This document shows, in pieces, positions 6,088-8,028 of a DNA stretch of 8,028 bases. The notes beneath the pieces were generated by a model, which saw only the letters and a list, made by a program, of their open reading frames with translations, did not search any database and had not been told where the DNA came from. Positions within the stretch are counted from its first letter, which is position 1; each line of letters begins with the position of its first letter. The position numbers and the translations under genes were made by a program. Source of the stretch: Bacillota bacterium (GTDB taxonomy: Bacteria > Bacillota > Clostridia > Tissierellales > Peptoniphilaceae); assembly GCA_023418835.1 (NCBI GenBank), contig JAEZYW010000150.1, positions 1-8,028 of the forward strand, read 5' to 3'.

Positions 6088-7686
6088 TTACAATAAGTCT
6101 CTTTTTCTATAGCCCAAAAATCCCAATACACTCAAAGCTACAAATATCCCTAAGAGTATAAAAATCTTAGAAAATTCTAATTCTTCCAAAGGATAACTTG
6201 GGATATGCCCAAAGGGAGTAATTTTTCCCATTATCTCTGGCAAATCTAGCAATCTTCCAAAATAAACTGCCACGAAAGTGTAGCCTAAGTAAACGTAATT
6301 TAACCATGTAAACTTTGGTAACAATCCTATTAGCAAGGTGGATATAGCGATCATAATAAATATGGCAGGCAAGTAGACCAAGGAAGAAATTAAAAAAGTT
6401 TCTAAACTTGGAATAGTTTCCAAAAAGTATTTTCCTACGACTTGAAGTCCAACAGCTGTCGTCACTTGAAATATAATTGCCATTATTAAAGCAATTGCAA
6501 AAAACGAACCCAGATATTTATATCTGGAAACGGATTTTGATAAAATTTCCTCTGTTAGGTTTTCTTTTTCTTCTGAAACTGCCCTGTTAATAAAAACTAA
6601 GACTGGTATTGTTCCAATCATGGACATTATAGTCATTAGAAGAGAAATGAACTGATCTGTCAAGGAAAAGTCTCCCCCTATTACAAGCATATCTCTAATC
6701 ATCTCTGAAGATTCTAAATATCCTTCTAGATCCCCAAACACAGAGGCGTACATCCCTGCAAATGTGAAGATAACTATAGTCCATATTATAATTGGGGTTT
6801 TCAAAAGTCTAAAAGAAAAACTTCCCATTCCCCTTAAAAATACGCTAGCATTTCTTCTTCCAGATTTTTCAGGAATTAATCCACTTCCCAAATCTCTATT
6901 TTTAGAAATTGCAAAGGACAAAGCTATTAAAATCCCACTTTCTATTAGTATTATCCAGATTGGATAAAAATAGTCATTTACAAAATTCTCAGTTTTTAAA
7001 ATTAAACCAAGTGGCGAAATTAAGGATAAAACTTCTGCATATAAATCTCCCACGCCCCTTAACATGTAAAAGAAGAACAAAGTGAAAAAGCTCAAAGCAA
7101 TTGCAGTCCTGTTACTTACTGTAATTTGTGAAAACAAAAGAGTTATTCCTGCAAATAAAGTTCCAATTGCAAATAAACTCATTCCAAAAATAAAGGAGCC
7201 TATAACTGTCATGGATTCAGGGAGTATGAAGTGAAATCCTAGAGCAGTAATTGTACCAATTAACAAATTGGAAACTATTGCAATAATAAGTACTGCAACC
7301 ATATTAGAAAATCTTCCCACTGACAAAGAGCGTAAAAGTTCAAGTCTACCCTTCTCCTCATCACTTCTAGTGTGGGATGCTATTAAAAATATATTCATTA
7401 CGGCTATTATCATCACTGAAAATAAAAGCATATAATTGGAATACATAGATCCAACTGTATAATGATTTTCTACAAATACAGGTCCAATAAAGGCAATCAT
7501 TACTGGATTTTTCATTGTATCAATTAAAACTTGCATATTAGATGATGTGCTTAAAATGCTTTCAAATACTGGAACAAATCCAATCAAAGATAAACTAAAA
7601 GCGAGAATCCAAATTAACTGTCTAATTCTTTCTCTCCTTATAATAAAATTTAATATAGATGAGGTATTGTAAAAAAGTTCTTTCAT
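6088..7686 (-). CDS. ABC-2 type exporter permease, internally duplicated (COG3559-like)
   Basis: A 532-residue membrane protein with about twelve hydrophobic segments, the channel subunit of an ABC exporter. It resembles the family annotated as polyketide-antibiotic exporters: an N-terminal RRERIRQLIWILAF (17-30) and the cytoplasmic loop SHTRSDEEKGRLELLRSLSVGR (104-125). A second copy of that loop, INRAVSEEKENLTEEILSKSVSRYKYLGS (366-394), sits in the C-terminal half. Both halves end alike: SPLG (224-227) and TPFG (490-493), each followed by one or two membrane spans and a basic tail (KNRDL at 262-266, RKRDLL at 527-532). The protein thus looks like two six-span units fused. The start follows the ATPase stop by one base, with GAGGG (7697-7693) six bases upstream inside the ATPase gene, so the two are co-translated. 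The substrate is unknown; drugs, peptides or lipids are possible. Confidence 0.9.
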   Translation of the reverse strand: MKELFYNTSSILNFIIRRERIRQLIWILAFSLSLIGFVPVFESILSTSSNMQVLIDTMKNPVMIAFIGPVFVENHYTVGSMYSNYMLLFSVMIIAVMNIFLIASHTRSDEEKGRLELLRSLSVGRFSNMVAVLIIAIVSNLLIGTITALGFHFILPESMTVIGSFIFGMSLFAIGTLFAGITLLFSQITVSNRTAIALSFFTLFFFYMLRGVGDLYAEVLSLISPLGLILKTENFVNDYFYPIWIILIESGILIALSFAISKNRDLGSGLIPEKSGRRNASVFLRGMGSFSFRLLKTPIIIWTIVIFTFAGMYASVFGDLEGYLESSEMIRDMLVIGGDFSLTDQFISLLMTIMSMIGTIPVLVFINRAVSEEKENLTEEILSKSVSRYKYLGSFFAIALIMAIIFQVTTAVGLQVVGKYFLETIPSLETFLISSLVYLPAIFIMIAISTLLIGLLPKFTWLNYVYLGYTFVAVYFGRLLDLPEIMGKITPFGHIPSYPLEELEFSKIFILLGIFVALSVLGFLGYRKRDLL

Positions 7687-7687
7687 T

Positions 7688-8028
7688 TTAATCCCTCTTT
7701 TCGTAATGGGTCATGAACAGCTCTTCCAAAGTTGGATGCTGGGAATCTAAACTTACTATTTCGTATTTAGAAAGAAGTGCCATAAGCTCGTTTAGATTGT
7801 CCCCAATAACGTTAAATTCCATTATCCCATCTTTTTCTTTGTAATCTTGTATTAAAGGATTAGTATCAAATTCTGGAATTTTATTTCTAGTTTCCACTTT
7901 TATTTTAGACATAGTCAAGTGTTTTATGTCGCTAATTTTACCAGTTTCTATTATTTTTCCTTGTCTGATTATGCTAACTGTATCGCAAATTTTTTCCACC
8001 TCAGAAAGTATGTGGGAGGAAAGAAGAA
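7688..8028 (-). CDS. ABC exporter ATP-binding protein, C-terminal part (5' end outside window)
   Basis: The C-terminal third of an ABC-2 type ATPase that would power the adjacent permease. The frame is open to the window edge. The most upstream residues read LLSSHILSEVEKICD, the typical H-loop segment with the switch histidine, so Walker A, signature and Walker B lie beyond the window. An in-frame GTG at 7999 falls within this conserved stretch and is not a real start. After the RQGKIIETG strand comes an accessory C-terminal domain of roughly 75 residues, with the ending HPTLEELFMTHYEKRD, characteristic of DrrA/CcmA-like exporter ATPases. It is the upstream gene of a two-gene unit with one base between its stop and the permease ATG. 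The promoter and any regulator are out of view. Confidence 0.9.
   Translation of the reverse strand, partial: LLSSHILSEVEKICDTVSIIRQGKIIETGKISDIKHLTMSKIKVETRNKIPEFDTNPLIQDYKEKDGIMEFNVIGDNLNELMALLSKYEIVSLDSQHPTLEELFMTHYEKRD

Noticed and set aside
7997..7999. GTG as the start of the minus-strand ATPase
   Set aside because: The upstream residues LLSSHILSE continue the conserved H-loop segment in frame, so the gene is cut by the window edge rather than starting here.

Overview
The window looks like a stretch of chromosome from a low-G+C Gram-positive anaerobe. Arginine codons are mostly AGA/AGG, intergenic DNA is very A+T-rich, and several Shine-Dalgarno sites are strong (AAGGAGG). Gene content and protein style suggest Firmicutes, perhaps the Tissierellia/Peptoniphilaceae (Peptoniphilus, Anaerococcus and relatives). 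That placement is inference; no rRNA or other marker is present. No mobile element, CRISPR array, tRNA or rRNA was seen.

Positions 1-4766 (+ strand) hold a nucleoside uptake and salvage operon that starts upstream of the window. In order it encodes the C-terminal half of a two-domain ABC ATPase (NupO-like), two inner-membrane permeases (NupP-like, NupQ-like) and two tandem inosine/uridine-type nucleoside hydrolases. The genes overlap by 4, 4 and 8 nt, apart from a 43-nt gap before the first hydrolase. Nucleosides would be imported by the transporter and split in the cytoplasm into base and ribose. The substrate-binding lipoprotein usually found with such transporters is not in view and would be expected upstream.

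Positions 4767-5123 are a 357-bp gene-free stretch. It holds four DnaA-box sequences (two perfect TTATCCACA matches and two close variants), a strong intrinsic terminator for the salvage operon, A+T-rich tracts, and a likely sigma-A type promoter for the next gene. This DnaA-box cluster is the most interesting item in the window. It could be an ectopic DnaA-binding/regulatory cluster or part of a replication origin, but none of the usual origin genes (dnaA, dnaN, rpmH) lies next to it.

Positions 5124-6023 (+) encode a diacylglycerol/lipid kinase family protein. It converges on a minus-strand ABC exporter operon: an internally duplicated ABC-2 permease (7686-6088) preceded by its ATPase, of which only the C-terminal part (8028-7688) is in the window. 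A hairpin at 6049-6082 lies between the convergent genes and appears to serve as a terminator, best placed for the minus strand.
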